From positions 248,001 through 312,000 of the forward strand of contig JAFDXL010000002.1 in the NCBI GenBank assembly GCA_018267955.1: a DNA stretch of 64,000 nt, written 5' to 3'. The notes under the pieces were generated by a model that saw nothing but the letters and a program-made list of their open reading frames with translations, had not been told where the DNA came from and did no database searches. The number at the start of each line of letters is the position of its first letter. The stretch's first letter is position 1. Made by a program: the position numbers and the translations under genes. This DNA is from Bacteroidota bacterium (GTDB lineage: Bacteria > Bacteroidota > Bacteroidia > Chitinophagales > Chitinophagaceae). Positions 42,921 through 51,961 of this stretch are shown here, one piece after another.

Positions 42921-44057
42921 TTATTTGGATGCTACAACCTTTGTACTGTCTTTAGCAGCACCACCTTCCATATACAATTCACCCTGCTTATCTTTCGGCG
43001 CAGCAGGATGCGTACCTTTTAATGATTTTACATAACTGGCAAGCTGGGCGATCTGGTTGGGAGAAAAATCATCCTTCCAGCTCTTCATGCCTTTATCTGC
43101 CCAACCATACTTGATGGATTTGAATACATCTTTGAGCCCGCCACCGTGCAGCCAGTACTCATCTGTAAGGTTAGGGCCTACACCGCCACCGCCGTCTTTT
43201 GCATGGCATGGAGAGCAGGTGCTCTGAAAGATAGTCTGCCCGGCTGCAATACCAGCTGCATCAGCCATTTGTACCGTATTTTCATCTACATTATTTGCTG
43301 TTTTGGCCAGGTATGCTGCTTTTGCTTCTTCTCCTTTCTGCACCTCTGCCACATATTCATCATAAGAGCTTGGACCGTTACCACCACCGTGGTAATACCA
43401 GAGATATACTACGGCGACAACAATTGTAAGGTAAAAGCCATACTTCCACCAGGGAGGTAGGCTATTATCCAGTTCACGGATACCATCATAGTCATGATCC
43501 AGCATAATGTCCTTTTCCTTCTCTATAGGCACCACTTTGTTAAAACGATCCCAGAAAGAAACTTTAGGCGCGAGCGCATGTACCGCTTCCACTTCAGCCT
43601 TACCACTCATTATTCTCACCATTGTTCTTATAACTAATACAAGCGCAATGATTACCAGCAGCTCTAAACCCACTATGCCTATTAGTGCATAGAACTTATC
43701 TGAAGGAAGACCACTGATAAATTTTTGTGTAGGCACAGTTGCTGCGTCCTCTGCCATTACACTATGGCTTACAAGTGTTGCACCTAGCAACAGCAACATT
43801 ACTTTCGAAGCAATGCCGCTCCTTTTTTCGCGCAACTTATCTCTATAAGCAAGCGACAGTTGCAACAAAGTATTACCGAGAATAAAAATTGCCAGCAGCA
43901 GTATCAATGAAAGGCTAACCAATACTATCAGCATAGCATTAAAACTGCTTGCTTCAGGTTTGTCTGCCGTAGCGGCTGCAGCATCGGCTGCATTCACCAC
44001 CAAAGGAGACATTATTATTAAGGTTAAAAAAGATGCTATTTTTTTATGGATACGCAT
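42921..44057 (-). CDS. ccoP: cbb3-type cytochrome c oxidase subunit CcoP, mono-haem
   Basis: A 378-residue subunit from the ATG at 44057; upstream in-frame ATGs at 44084 and 44096 overlap ccoQ and are less likely, because a signal-peptide-like segment (KKIASFLTLIIMSPLVVNA) begins at once at 44057. Further membrane spans follow (LIVLVSLSLILLLAIFIL; IGIVGLELLVIIALVLVI), then the CcoP N-terminal signature YDGIRELDNSLPPWWKYGFYLTIV and a C-terminal cytochrome c domain with a single CSPCH at about residue 280 and methionine ligand candidate in DKGMKSW. Proteobacterial CcoP has two haem c sites; this one has one. Confidence 0.93.
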   Translation of the reverse strand: MRIHKKIASFLTLIIMSPLVVNAADAAAATADKPEASSFNAMLIVLVSLSLILLLAIFILGNTLLQLSLAYRDKLREKRSGIASKVMLLLLGATLVSHSVMAEDAATVPTQKFISGLPSDKFYALIGIVGLELLVIIALVLVIRTMVRIMSGKAEVEAVHALAPKVSFWDRFNKVVPIEKEKDIMLDHDYDGIRELDNSLPPWWKYGFYLTIVVAVVYLWYYHGGGNGPSSYDEYVAEVQKGEEAKAAYLAKTANNVDENTVQMADAAGIAAGQTIFQSTCSPCHAKDGGGGVGPNLTDEYWLHGGGLKDVFKSIKYGWADKGMKSWKDDFSPNQIAQLASYVKSLKGTHPAAPKDKQGELYMEGGAAKDSTKVVASK

Positions 44058-44070
44058 ATGTTGCGGTTTA

Positions 44071-44247
44071 TTAATTGTTATCATTATTATTTCCAAGCGG
44101 TATGTTCTTCACCTCCGTTATGTATGACTTCTTTGCTTTTAAAGCCCATACTGTCAACGCTGTAAAAAACACAATGAATATGAGTAATGATACCATCGGA
44201 TAAATGCTTACCCCGGTTATGTGCTCTAAATAATATTTGAATTTCAT
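44071..44247 (-). CDS. ccoQ: CcoQ/FixQ-like small subunit of cbb3 oxidase
   Basis: A 58-residue protein with one membrane span: MKFKYYLEHITGVSIYPMV, then SLLIFIVFFTALTVWALKAKK and a polar tail. It sits exactly between ccoNO and ccoP, 19 bases after the former and 13 bases before the start chosen for the latter, in the place and with the size of CcoQ. CcoQ stabilises the oxidase complex. The assignment rests on position, size and the Y-P start of the span. Confidence 0.85.
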   Translation of the reverse strand: MKFKYYLEHITGVSIYPMVSLLIFIVFFTALTVWALKAKKSYITEVKNIPLGNNNDNN

Positions 44248-44266
44248 CTTAACTGGTATTTAATGG

Positions 44267-46411
44267 TTAGTTACTGGCAACTGTTTTTTGCTGCAGTTTG
44301 ATGTCTTTACCTACGCGTTGCAGATATGCGATCAATGCTACGATCTCCCTGTCGCTCTTGATCTGTATTTTATCTTTTGCCAGGCTCTCTTTGATTCCTT
44401 CAGCCTGCTTCATCAGATCGGCATTAGCTGTTTTATCATAGCCCTCAGGGTAAGGAACACCGAGTGTTTGCATAGCCCTGATCTTAGCGCCTGTGATACC
44501 TGTATCTATCTCATCCTCGAACAGCCAGGAATATGAAGGCATTACAGAACCCGGAGACATACTGGATGGCTCGTACATATGGTTGAAGTGCCAGCTGTCA
44601 GGATATTTACCACCAATACGCGCCAGGTCCGGACCGGTACGTTTGCTACCCCATTGGAATGGGTGATCGTACACAAATTCACCGGCTTTTGAATATTCGC
44701 CATAACGGGCCACTTCACTGCGGAATGGTCGCACCATCTGGCTATGGCAAGTATAGCAGCCTTCGCGTACATAGATATCGCGGCCCTGCAATTCAAGCGG
44801 TGTGTATGGCTTTACACTGCTGATAGTTGGTATATTAGATTTTATCAGGAAAGTTGGGATGATCTCGATCATGCCGCCTATAGCCACTACAATCAGGCTA
44901 AATACAAGCATCTGCACAGGGCGGCGTTCGATCCAGCGGTGCCAGTGATAGCTGCCATGTTCTTCGACAAATACTTTACTTAATGGTGCTGCTTCTGCAG
45001 GTTCGTCGTTCAGTGCTTTACCAGCGCGTGCTGTACGTATCAGGTTATACGTCATCATTATGGCACCAATAAGGAATAATGTTCCGCCGATACCGCGCAT
45101 CGCATAGAAAGGCCTCATTTGCGTAACGGTTTCCAGGAATTGATATTTCAATTGGCCTTCGGGGGTAAACTCTTTCCAAGCCAGGCTTTGCATAAAGCCA
45201 GCCCAATACATAGGTACTACATAGAATACTATACCCAGCGTACCGATCCAGAAATGCCAGTTAGCCAGCTTGGTTGAATAAAGATTAGTTCTGAATATTC
45301 GCGGTATCAGCCAGTACAGCACACCAAAGGTCAGGAAGCCATTCCAGCCAAGGGCGCCTACGTGTACGTGGGCGATAGTCCAGTCTGTAAAGTGGCTGAT
45401 AGCATTAACGCTCTTTAAGCTCAGCATCGGGCCTTCGAATGTGGCCATACCGTATGCTGTAACAGCTACTACCAGGAATTTAAGTGTAACATCTTCGCGC
45501 ACTTTATCCCATGCACCACGTAGTGTTAGCAAGCCATTCAGCATACCACCCCATGATGGCGCTATCAGCATTACAGAGAACACGGTGCCGAGCGATTGTG
45601 CCCAATCGGGCAGCGCAGTGTATAATAAGTGGTGAGGACCGGCCCAGATATAGATAAATATCAGCGCCCAGAAGTGTATAATGGAAAGCCTGTAAGAATA
45701 TACCGGCCTGTTTGCGATCTTAGGCAGGAAGTAGTACATAATGCCCAGGTAAGGCGTAGTAAGAAAGAATGCCACAGCATTGTGTCCGTACCACCATTGT
45801 ACAAGTGCATCCTGTACACCAGCGTACCATGAATAAGATTTAAGCGGGCTAAAAGGGATCTCCCAGGAGTTAACGATATGCAGCATAGCTACCGTAACAA
45901 ATGTGGCGATGTAGAACCAGATAGCAACATACAGGTGCCGTTCGCGACGTTTGATAATAGTACCAAACATATTGATACCGAATACCACCCATACTAATGT
46001 GATCAGTATATCTATCGGCCATTCCAGCTCAGCATATTCCTTACCTGTTGTATACCCGGCAAGCAAGGTTACAGCGGCAAGAACAATGATCAGCTGCCAG
46101 CCCCAAAAATGCAGCCGACTCAGAAAATCGTTAAACATCCTGGCTTTACAAAGGCGCTGCAGAGAATAATAGACGCCCATAAAAATACCGTTACCAACAA
46201 AGGCAAAGATCACTGCATTGGTGTGTACGGGGCGTACACGTCCAAATGTAGTGGCTGCGGTATTCATGTTCAGTACGGGGAACACCAGTTGAAATGCGGC
46301 AAGAAGGCCGGCAAGCATACCAACAAGACCCCAGAATATGGTTGCGTATGCAAACCATTTTACGATCTTGTTGTCGTAATAGAATTTTTCTAATTGCGAA
46401 CTGTTGGTCAT
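44267..46411 (-). CDS. ccoNO: cbb3-type cytochrome c oxidase subunits I and II fused (CcoN-CcoO)
   Basis: A 714-residue fusion and the catalytic core of a high-affinity terminal oxidase used at low oxygen. Residues about 1-480 are CcoN with twelve membrane spans: haem and copper ligands are in RPVHTNAVIFAFVGNG, WWYGHNAVAFFLTTPYLG, WAGPHHLLYT and HFTDWTIAHVHVGALGWNG. Residues about 500-714 are CcoO: a span, then GRDIYVREGCYTCHSQMVRP with haem-binding CYTCH near 551 and the methionine region SPGSVMPSYSWLF. In proteobacteria these are separate genes; the fusion is usual in Bacteroidota. It lies 20 bases after ccoS. Confidence 0.97.
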   Translation of the reverse strand: MTNSSQLEKFYYDNKIVKWFAYATIFWGLVGMLAGLLAAFQLVFPVLNMNTAATTFGRVRPVHTNAVIFAFVGNGIFMGVYYSLQRLCKARMFNDFLSRLHFWGWQLIIVLAAVTLLAGYTTGKEYAELEWPIDILITLVWVVFGINMFGTIIKRRERHLYVAIWFYIATFVTVAMLHIVNSWEIPFSPLKSYSWYAGVQDALVQWWYGHNAVAFFLTTPYLGIMYYFLPKIANRPVYSYRLSIIHFWALIFIYIWAGPHHLLYTALPDWAQSLGTVFSVMLIAPSWGGMLNGLLTLRGAWDKVREDVTLKFLVVAVTAYGMATFEGPMLSLKSVNAISHFTDWTIAHVHVGALGWNGFLTFGVLYWLIPRIFRTNLYSTKLANWHFWIGTLGIVFYVVPMYWAGFMQSLAWKEFTPEGQLKYQFLETVTQMRPFYAMRGIGGTLFLIGAIMMTYNLIRTARAGKALNDEPAEAAPLSKVFVEEHGSYHWHRWIERRPVQMLVFSLIVVAIGGMIEIIPTFLIKSNIPTISSVKPYTPLELQGRDIYVREGCYTCHSQMVRPFRSEVARYGEYSKAGEFVYDHPFQWGSKRTGPDLARIGGKYPDSWHFNHMYEPSSMSPGSVMPSYSWLFEDEIDTGITGAKIRAMQTLGVPYPEGYDKTANADLMKQAEGIKESLAKDKIQIKSDREIVALIAYLQRVGKDIKLQQKTVASN

Positions 46412-46431
46412 TTATTCTGTCTTTAAGATTA

Positions 46432-46590
46432 TCAGTTTAGGTTTTGATTTACTTCGTCATCGTAGAGTATTCTCATGGCTGCCCCGCTCTTATCTTCGAA
46501 CTGGTCACTTTTTACGCTCCATACAAATGCAAAAAGGAAAAAGGCGGCTACTATGATACTTGCGAAAATCAGGATATAAAGCGCGCTCAT
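46432..46590 (-). CDS. ccoS: cbb3-type oxidase assembly protein CcoS
   Basis: A 52-residue protein with one membrane span: MSALYILIFASIIVAAFFLFAFVWSVKSDQFED, then KSGAAMRILYDDE. The sequence after the span (K-S-x-Q-F-E-D, then R-I-L-x-D-D) is the CcoS signature. CcoS is needed to insert cofactors into cbb3 oxidase. It is the first gene of the oxidase operon, 58 bases from the centre of the nearest of two regulatory boxes. Confidence 0.92.
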   Translation of the reverse strand: MSALYILIFASIIVAAFFLFAFVWSVKSDQFEDKSGAAMRILYDDEVNQNLN

Positions 46591-46611
46591 CGATTAGTTT
46601 TAATTATGTCT

Positions 46612-46676
46612 CAAAACTATTACGCGCTTACCCACCGCTCCATGACCACACTCATGCGAAAACATGATTGTTATCA
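46612..46676. promoter_or_regulatory. Paired-box promoter of the cbb3 oxidase operon
   Basis: Boxes TGACCACACTCA (46643-46654) and TGATTGTTATCA (46665-46676), 22 bp apart, with TAGTTTTG (complement of 46612-46619) 23 bp from the proximal box. It drives ccoS and all following oxidase genes down to 40332. Confidence 0.88.
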
Positions 46677-46689
46677 GATTCTTAAAATT

Positions 46690-49146
46690 CTATTGACTTT
46701 TTAAAGAAAGTTTCATCCCTGCAGCTACCATACTGCTGACACCGGTAGAGATAAGTACGATGCTCAAAGTGCTGACCGGCATTAATATAGCTGCCTTCAT
46801 CGGGCTCATATTGCCCTGCATAGAAATAGTAAGCCCGATGATATTATAAACTATGGATACCAGGAATGAGAACCCAATAATATACTTACCCCAACGGGAG
46901 AGCCTGAGTAAAGAAGGGAGCTTTTCCATTTTAGACGCATCCAATATAGCATCGCAAGAGGGCGAGAAATTATTAATATCATCGGCGAGTGTAATGCCTA
47001 CATTACTTTGCTGTAAAGCCCCGGCGTCATTCAATCCATCTCCAATCATAAGTGTTTGATGACGTTCCTGTTGCAATTTTTCAATATACCGGAGTTTGTC
47101 GAGCGGTTTTTGTTCAAAAAGTAATGTTCCCTTATTACCAAACAATCCTTTCAATATTGATCTTTGTGCATCGTTGTCGCCTGACAGCATTGACAGATCG
47201 TAGGCCGATGCCAGTTGTGGTATCAGTTGCGGTACGGCATCACGCAAAACAGGATTGATATAAAATGCGGTAACATCATCATTGATCCTGATATAGAGTG
47301 ATGGCTTCACATCTTTGGGTCGCATATCAACGCCTACAAATATCGCGGAGCCTACCTTTACCAAGTTGCCATCAATGTAAGCGCTGATACCTTTACCTGC
47401 AAATTCTTTCCAGTCATCAGATGGTACCGGTGAATAACTTCCCAGGAACGCGGATAAAGCTTTACTGTATGGGTGCGAACTCGGCTGTATCACACTATAT
47501 ACAAGCCTGCGCTCATAATCTGTAAGCTCATGTCCAGATGTACTAAAATGCGAACTACCCTGGGTAAGCGTACCTGTTTTATCGAAAATGATATGATCTA
47601 CTTTACCTAATTGCTCTATAACAGTGGAATCTCTCAGAAAGAGGCCATTATTGCTCAATAACCGTAACAAGTTACCATTGGTATAGTTTGCTGAGAGCAG
47701 TAACGCGCAAGGACAAGCAACTATCAGCATCGCGGATACACTCGGCAAAAGCTTTGCCGGGTCGTTTAATGCCCAGAATGCTGCTGTGATGCCAGCAAGC
47801 ACAAAAAGTATAATGGTAAAATACTTACTGAGCACATGTATGATACTCTTGTTATGATTTTCCTCCTCCTTATTCCTGGAAAAGCTATAATGGTTCCATA
47901 AAGACGTAAGGTAGCTGCCGGCTACAGGCTTTATCAGTTGTATGGTCAGGTTGTCGCCTTTCTGCTTGCCACCGGCATAAACGATATTACCTTTTTCAAT
48001 TTTCACCGGCTCGCTTTCACCGGTTACAAATCCGTAATCAATGTTGGCATTACCCTTCAGCACTACGCCATCGGCAGGTATGATCTCATCGTTATGCAGT
48101 TCTACCACATCTTTTTCTTTCAGATCCTGCAATGGTCTTGCCTCTGTGCAGTTATCGGTAATTACATTCACCGCTATAGGGAAATAGGACTTATAATCGC
48201 GGTTGAAGGAAATAGATTTATAGGCCTGATCCTGCACCAGCCGGCCTACCAGCATAAAGAATACGATGCCCGACATACTATCGAGATAGCCACTGCCTGT
48301 ATTGGTAAAAATCTCATACAGGCTTCGGCCGAATGTAATGATCAATGCCAAAACAATAGGCGCATCAATATTCAGCATTCTTTGCTTCAGCCCGGCCCAT
48401 GCAGATGTAAAAAATTCGGAAGCGCTAAAAAAGAATACCGGCAATGCCAATACCAGGTTTAGATAGCGGAAGAGTTGAACGTACTGATGTTCTATGCCTA
48501 GGTTGCCCGAGAGATATTCCGGGAAGCTGAGCATCATAATGTTACCGAAGCAAAATCCGGCAACACCGAGCTTATATACCTTCTTTTTGTTTGATGCTTT
48601 TGCTTTTTTCGCACTGCCATCTTCCAGGCTTATATATGGTTCGTAACCAATGGTTGTCAGCAAGTCTACAATCTCACGCAATGTGATCTCCTGCTGCAGG
48701 TAATGAATGGTCACTTCTTTATTGGTAAAATTGAGCCTGCTTTCTGTAATGGCCGGCCTTATCTTAGGTAGGTGTTCCAGCAGCCACATGCAGGAGCTGC
48801 AATGTATGCCGGGTATGTATAAGGTAATAACAGCATGCTTTCCGTCAGAAAAAGTAAGCAGCTTCTGTGCGATGTCTGCATTATCCAGGTAGGCATATTT
48901 ATCGCTGCGCCTTGCTTTTACCTGTGTCAGCCCCGGGTGGTTCTGAATCTTATAATAATTACAAAGCCCATTCTCATCAAGGATTTCATAAACCAATTTG
49001 CACCCGTCGCAACAAAAAACCTTATCGCCTACCGCATAGTTATTGGTAATGCACGGTGCACCGCAATGATAACAGGCTACTTCACTCTTAACTTTTTCTT
49101 TTGTTAGCCCATCTTCTTTGACGGGTGGCTCTTTAACTGTAGGCAT
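46690..49146 (-). CDS. ccoI: Copper-transporting P-type ATPase CcoI for cbb3 oxidase assembly
   Basis: An 818-residue heavy-metal P1B ATPase. The N-terminus has a zinc-ribbon-like cysteine set (ACYHCGAPC, FCCDGCKLVY) as in CcoI/FixI, then a heavy-metal-associated domain with PGIHCSSCMWLLEHLPK. Membrane motif CPCALLLSANYTNGN, phosphorylation site DKTGTLTQGSS, HP motif in QPSSHPYSKAL and GDGLNDAGAL follow in order. CcoI exports copper for the oxidase active site. Its start overlaps the stop of the preceding gene by 14 bases, so it is translated with it. It is separated from the oxidase operon by that operon's promoter, and so is a second transcription unit of the same regulon. Confidence 0.95.
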   Translation of the reverse strand: MPTVKEPPVKEDGLTKEKVKSEVACYHCGAPCITNNYAVGDKVFCCDGCKLVYEILDENGLCNYYKIQNHPGLTQVKARRSDKYAYLDNADIAQKLLTFSDGKHAVITLYIPGIHCSSCMWLLEHLPKIRPAITESRLNFTNKEVTIHYLQQEITLREIVDLLTTIGYEPYISLEDGSAKKAKASNKKKVYKLGVAGFCFGNIMMLSFPEYLSGNLGIEHQYVQLFRYLNLVLALPVFFFSASEFFTSAWAGLKQRMLNIDAPIVLALIITFGRSLYEIFTNTGSGYLDSMSGIVFFMLVGRLVQDQAYKSISFNRDYKSYFPIAVNVITDNCTEARPLQDLKEKDVVELHNDEIIPADGVVLKGNANIDYGFVTGESEPVKIEKGNIVYAGGKQKGDNLTIQLIKPVAGSYLTSLWNHYSFSRNKEEENHNKSIIHVLSKYFTIILFVLAGITAAFWALNDPAKLLPSVSAMLIVACPCALLLSANYTNGNLLRLLSNNGLFLRDSTVIEQLGKVDHIIFDKTGTLTQGSSHFSTSGHELTDYERRLVYSVIQPSSHPYSKALSAFLGSYSPVPSDDWKEFAGKGISAYIDGNLVKVGSAIFVGVDMRPKDVKPSLYIRINDDVTAFYINPVLRDAVPQLIPQLASAYDLSMLSGDNDAQRSILKGLFGNKGTLLFEQKPLDKLRYIEKLQQERHQTLMIGDGLNDAGALQQSNVGITLADDINNFSPSCDAILDASKMEKLPSLLRLSRWGKYIIGFSFLVSIVYNIIGLTISMQGNMSPMKAAILMPVSTLSIVLISTGVSSMVAAGMKLSLKSQ

Positions 49147-49684
49147 GAATACTCCTTTGTGCTTCTATCATCTTTGGTATCAGGCAAGCCTCTTCCAGGT
49201 AAAACAATTCTGTAAGAGACGTGTCTATGATCATGATCTCGTTACGCAGCTTTTTATACTCTGCAGGATATTGAATGTCTGAGTACAATGGCAATGCCAC
49301 CATCTGCAGCCGATACAATATCTCTTTTATCTTTTGATGTGATTCCTTGAGACTTGCTACTTGTGTGGTGTGCTGCATAGTACACTTGCCGCTGCATGTA
49401 TTGCAGTCGTGCTTTTCCAGTGCTTTTTTGTTAAGCTCACCTATATACGGAACCATTATTTCTTTTCTTAGTATCGTAAACTCCCGCAGTTGCTCCAGGA
49501 ATTTTTTTGACATGCTTATATACAGGATCGTAGAAGTGTGTTCTTCTTTTTGCTCCAGCCTGCTCAGGATATTATAAGCGTTCCTGCACAGGTTGTCTAC
49601 CGATGTATAATAATCTTCATTCAGCCTTTCTGCCAGCTCCAGTAAGCCACTAAATTGATATCGTGGAAAAAATATTTTACTCAT
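49133..49684 (-). CDS. Uncharacterised helical protein with H-C-x2-C-x3-C cluster, coupled to ccoI
   Basis: A 183-residue, four-helix-like protein. In the middle it has KHDCNTCSGKCTMQH, a dense cysteine/histidine cluster; the last helix FYLEEACLIPKMIEAQ recalls the final helix of hemerythrin-like (HHE) proteins, although the full set of iron ligands is not seen. It may sense or bind metal, oxygen or nitric oxide, or deliver copper or haem; none of this can be proved from sequence. The overlap with ccoI by 14 bases argues for a role with it. Its promoter has the paired boxes with a TAAATTCG -7 element. Confidence 0.8.
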   Translation of the reverse strand: MSKIFFPRYQFSGLLELAERLNEDYYTSVDNLCRNAYNILSRLEQKEEHTSTILYISMSKKFLEQLREFTILRKEIMVPYIGELNKKALEKHDCNTCSGKCTMQHTTQVASLKESHQKIKEILYRLQMVALPLYSDIQYPAEYKKLRNEIMIIDTSLTELFYLEEACLIPKMIEAQRSIHAYS

Positions 49685-49698
49685 ACAACTCCTTTGGA

Positions 49699-49763
49699 CG
49701 AATTTATACCCGCTCCCAAGGTTAAAACATGATTGCGGGAAGGTGCAAACATGATTTTTATCA
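49699..49763. promoter_or_regulatory. Paired-box promoter of the Cys-cluster protein/ccoI operon
   Basis: Exact box TGATTTTTATCA (49752-49763); 22 bp nearer the gene the half-match TGATTGCGGGAA (49730-49741); TAAATTCG (complement of 49699-49706) lies exactly 23 bp from it. Confidence 0.75.
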
Positions 49764-49780
49764 GTTTTTTAAAATCAGGA

Positions 49781-50500
49781 TTAATTATAAATATTAGCCG
49801 TCTTCACCAGCTTATCCATATCCAGTATTTTTATCTTCTTACCTACAAATACAACTATCTTATCATGTTTAAATTCTGAAAGCAGGCGAATCGCTGTTTC
49901 GGTTGCTGTACCGACGAGGTTGGCGATATCCTCGCGCGATAATACCACACTGATGGTAGCGTTATCCTTTTCAAAACCATACGTTTCTTTCAGAAATAAT
50001 AGAGCTTCCGCCATACGCTCCCTTACAGGTTTCTGGGCAATATCCGTGAGCCTGTTTTCTGTAAGTCTTAGCTCTAAGGCCAGCATCCTGATGATCTCCA
50101 GGGATAGGGTAGGGTTCTTTCGCAGTAAGCTGAAGAAAACCTCCTTAGAGATAAAGCATATCTGGGTATCCTCCAGGGCTATTGCCGATGCATTGTAGCG
50201 CTCAGAGCTAAGCATAGATCTGTAACCCAACACATCTCCTTCCTTCGCCAGCTTCACTATCTGCTCTTTTCCATCCTGCCCCGCATGAGCCAGTTTCACC
50301 TTGCCTTTGTTAATGCAATACACCCCCAAAGGATAGTTACCCTCATTAAAAATGATCTGCCCTTTTTTATACGGTATACATGATTTATGCTCATCAATGG
50401 TGATCAATTCATCCATCTGCAAATGGCAAAAGATAGACTTATCTTTTACTGTACATGTTTCACAATTGGCCGTAAACCCCGATTTACTTTTGTCTGTCAA
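49781..50500 (-). CDS. Crp/Fnr-family regulator with N-terminal cysteines
   Basis: A 239-residue regulator. The N-terminus carries ANCETCTVKDKSIFC and a further cysteine (C13, C16, C25, C41), which recalls the iron-sulfur ligands of FNR, though the spacing differs and the fourth FNR cysteine lies elsewhere. The cNMP-type jelly roll follows (GQIIFNEGNYPLGVYCINKGKVKL, GDVLGYRSML), then the dimer helix and Crp HTH with VLSREDIANLVGTATETAIRLLSEF; the E-T-x2-R pattern suits recognition of TGA half-sites. It lies between the ccoI operon and the MBL-rhodanese gene, both with paired boxes, but has none itself. It is the other main candidate for the box-binding protein, possibly oxygen-responsive. Confidence 0.92.
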   Translation of the reverse strand: MTDKSKSGFTANCETCTVKDKSIFCHLQMDELITIDEHKSCIPYKKGQIIFNEGNYPLGVYCINKGKVKLAHAGQDGKEQIVKLAKEGDVLGYRSMLSSERYNASAIALEDTQICFISKEVFFSLLRKNPTLSLEIIRMLALELRLTENRLTDIAQKPVRERMAEALLFLKETYGFEKDNATISVVLSREDIANLVGTATETAIRLLSEFKHDKIVVFVGKKIKILDMDKLVKTANIYN

Positions 50501-50524
50501 GAATTACACTGTTTACTGTTAACC

Positions 50525-51943
50525 TTAAAGCGCCGTAACAGGCCTTACGTATTCGGTGATGCTAAATCTTCCGCAATCTTTCAAAGCTTTGAATCCATCT
50601 TTTACATTCACCAAATGTCTGAATCCCCGTGCCATCAGTATGGATATAAATATTACCGAACGATACCCACCCGCGCAATGCACATAATAAGTGGCATCTT
50701 TATCCAGCTTCTGCATTTCTATATTGATATCGTCGAGCGGCATATTCGATGCCCCGATGATGTGTTCTGAATCATATTCACTCTTTTTCCTTACGTCCAA
50801 TAAAAAGATATTTGGATGCTCTTCTAATGTATCAGCGAGTTCATCGGCTGTAATAGAGCGCATCTGCTGAATAGGGCGACCGGACATTTCCCAATCTTCC
50901 ATACCACCGTCCAGGTAGCCGATGCAATTATCATAACCCACACGCGATAGACGGGTGACTACTTCCTGTTCTCTGCCAAACTTAGCGATGATCAGTATTG
51001 GTTGTTTTATATCCGGGATCAGTGCACCGGCCCACGGTGCAAAGTTTCCATCTAACCCAATATTGATAGCTCCCGGTATAAAAGCTTTTACAAATTCAGC
51101 AGCATCTCTGGTATCTAATATCAATGCACCGGTTTCTTCTGCAGCCGCTTCAAACGCGCCGGCAGATAGTGGTTGTAACCCTTTTTTGATTACCTCATTG
51201 ATATTCTCATAACCCGTTTTATTCAGCATTACATTAAAGGGAAAATATTGCGGAGGCCTAACCAGGCCTGTAGTTACCTCTTTGATAAATTCATCCCGGG
51301 TCATATCAGCCCGCAGGGCATAGTTGGTTTGCTTTTGATGTCCTAGCGTATCCTGGGTATCGCTGCTCATATTTTTACCACAAGCGCTACCCGCACCGTG
51401 TGCGGGGTATACTATGATATCATCGTTAAGTGGCATTACTTTATTCCGAAGTGAGTCATACAACAAACCAGCTAACTGTTCAGTGGTCATCTGTGCTGCT
51501 TTCTGCGCGAGATCAGGCCTGCCTACGTCTCCCAGGAAGAGTGTATCTCCTGAGAACAGAGCCACTTCTTTGCCTTTTTCATCTATTAATAGATAGCAGG
51601 CACTTTCCATGGTATGGCCGGGTGTATGCAATACTTTTATCTTAACATCTCCCAGCGGCAGTTCCTGTCCGTCCGTAGCTATCAGGGCTTCAAACGAAGG
51701 CTGCGCGGTAGGGCCATATACTATTGTCGCGCCTGTCTCTTTTGCAAGGTCTACATGGCCGGAAACAAAATCGGCATGAAAATGCGTTTCCAGAACATAT
51801 TTAATACGAGCGCCGGACGAAGATGCTTTCTGAATATAGGTTTGCACATCGCGCAATGGATCAATTATGGCAACTTCTCCGTTGGACTCTATATAGTACG
51901 CGCCTTGTGCCAGGCATCCCGTATATATCTGTTCGATTTTCAT
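50525..51943 (-). CDS. MBL-fold hydrolase (persulfide dioxygenase-like) with two rhodanese domains
   Basis: A 472-residue protein from the ATG at 51943. Residues 1-240 form a metallo-beta-lactamase fold of the persulfide dioxygenase/glyoxalase II type: LETHFHADFVSGHVDLA gives H54, H56, D58 and H63, and FSGDTLFLGDVGRPDL and VYPAHGAGSACG complete the site. Two rhodanese domains follow (about 265-350 and 375-465). The first has AKFGRE where the active cysteine loop should be, so it is likely inactive; the second has VHCAGGYRS with a proper cysteine. The protein likely handles sulfane sulfur. It shares a paired-box region with the divergent decarboxylase gene. A start at 51964 would overlap the -7 element. 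Confidence 0.92.
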   Translation of the reverse strand: MKIEQIYTGCLAQGAYYIESNGEVAIIDPLRDVQTYIQKASSSGARIKYVLETHFHADFVSGHVDLAKETGATIVYGPTAQPSFEALIATDGQELPLGDVKIKVLHTPGHTMESACYLLIDEKGKEVALFSGDTLFLGDVGRPDLAQKAAQMTTEQLAGLLYDSLRNKVMPLNDDIIVYPAHGAGSACGKNMSSDTQDTLGHQKQTNYALRADMTRDEFIKEVTTGLVRPPQYFPFNVMLNKTGYENINEVIKKGLQPLSAGAFEAAAEETGALILDTRDAAEFVKAFIPGAINIGLDGNFAPWAGALIPDIKQPILIIAKFGREQEVVTRLSRVGYDNCIGYLDGGMEDWEMSGRPIQQMRSITADELADTLEEHPNIFLLDVRKKSEYDSEHIIGASNMPLDDINIEMQKLDKDATYYVHCAGGYRSVIFISILMARGFRHLVNVKDGFKALKDCGRFSITEYVRPVTAL

Positions 51944-51961
51944 AACATTCTTTTGGACATC

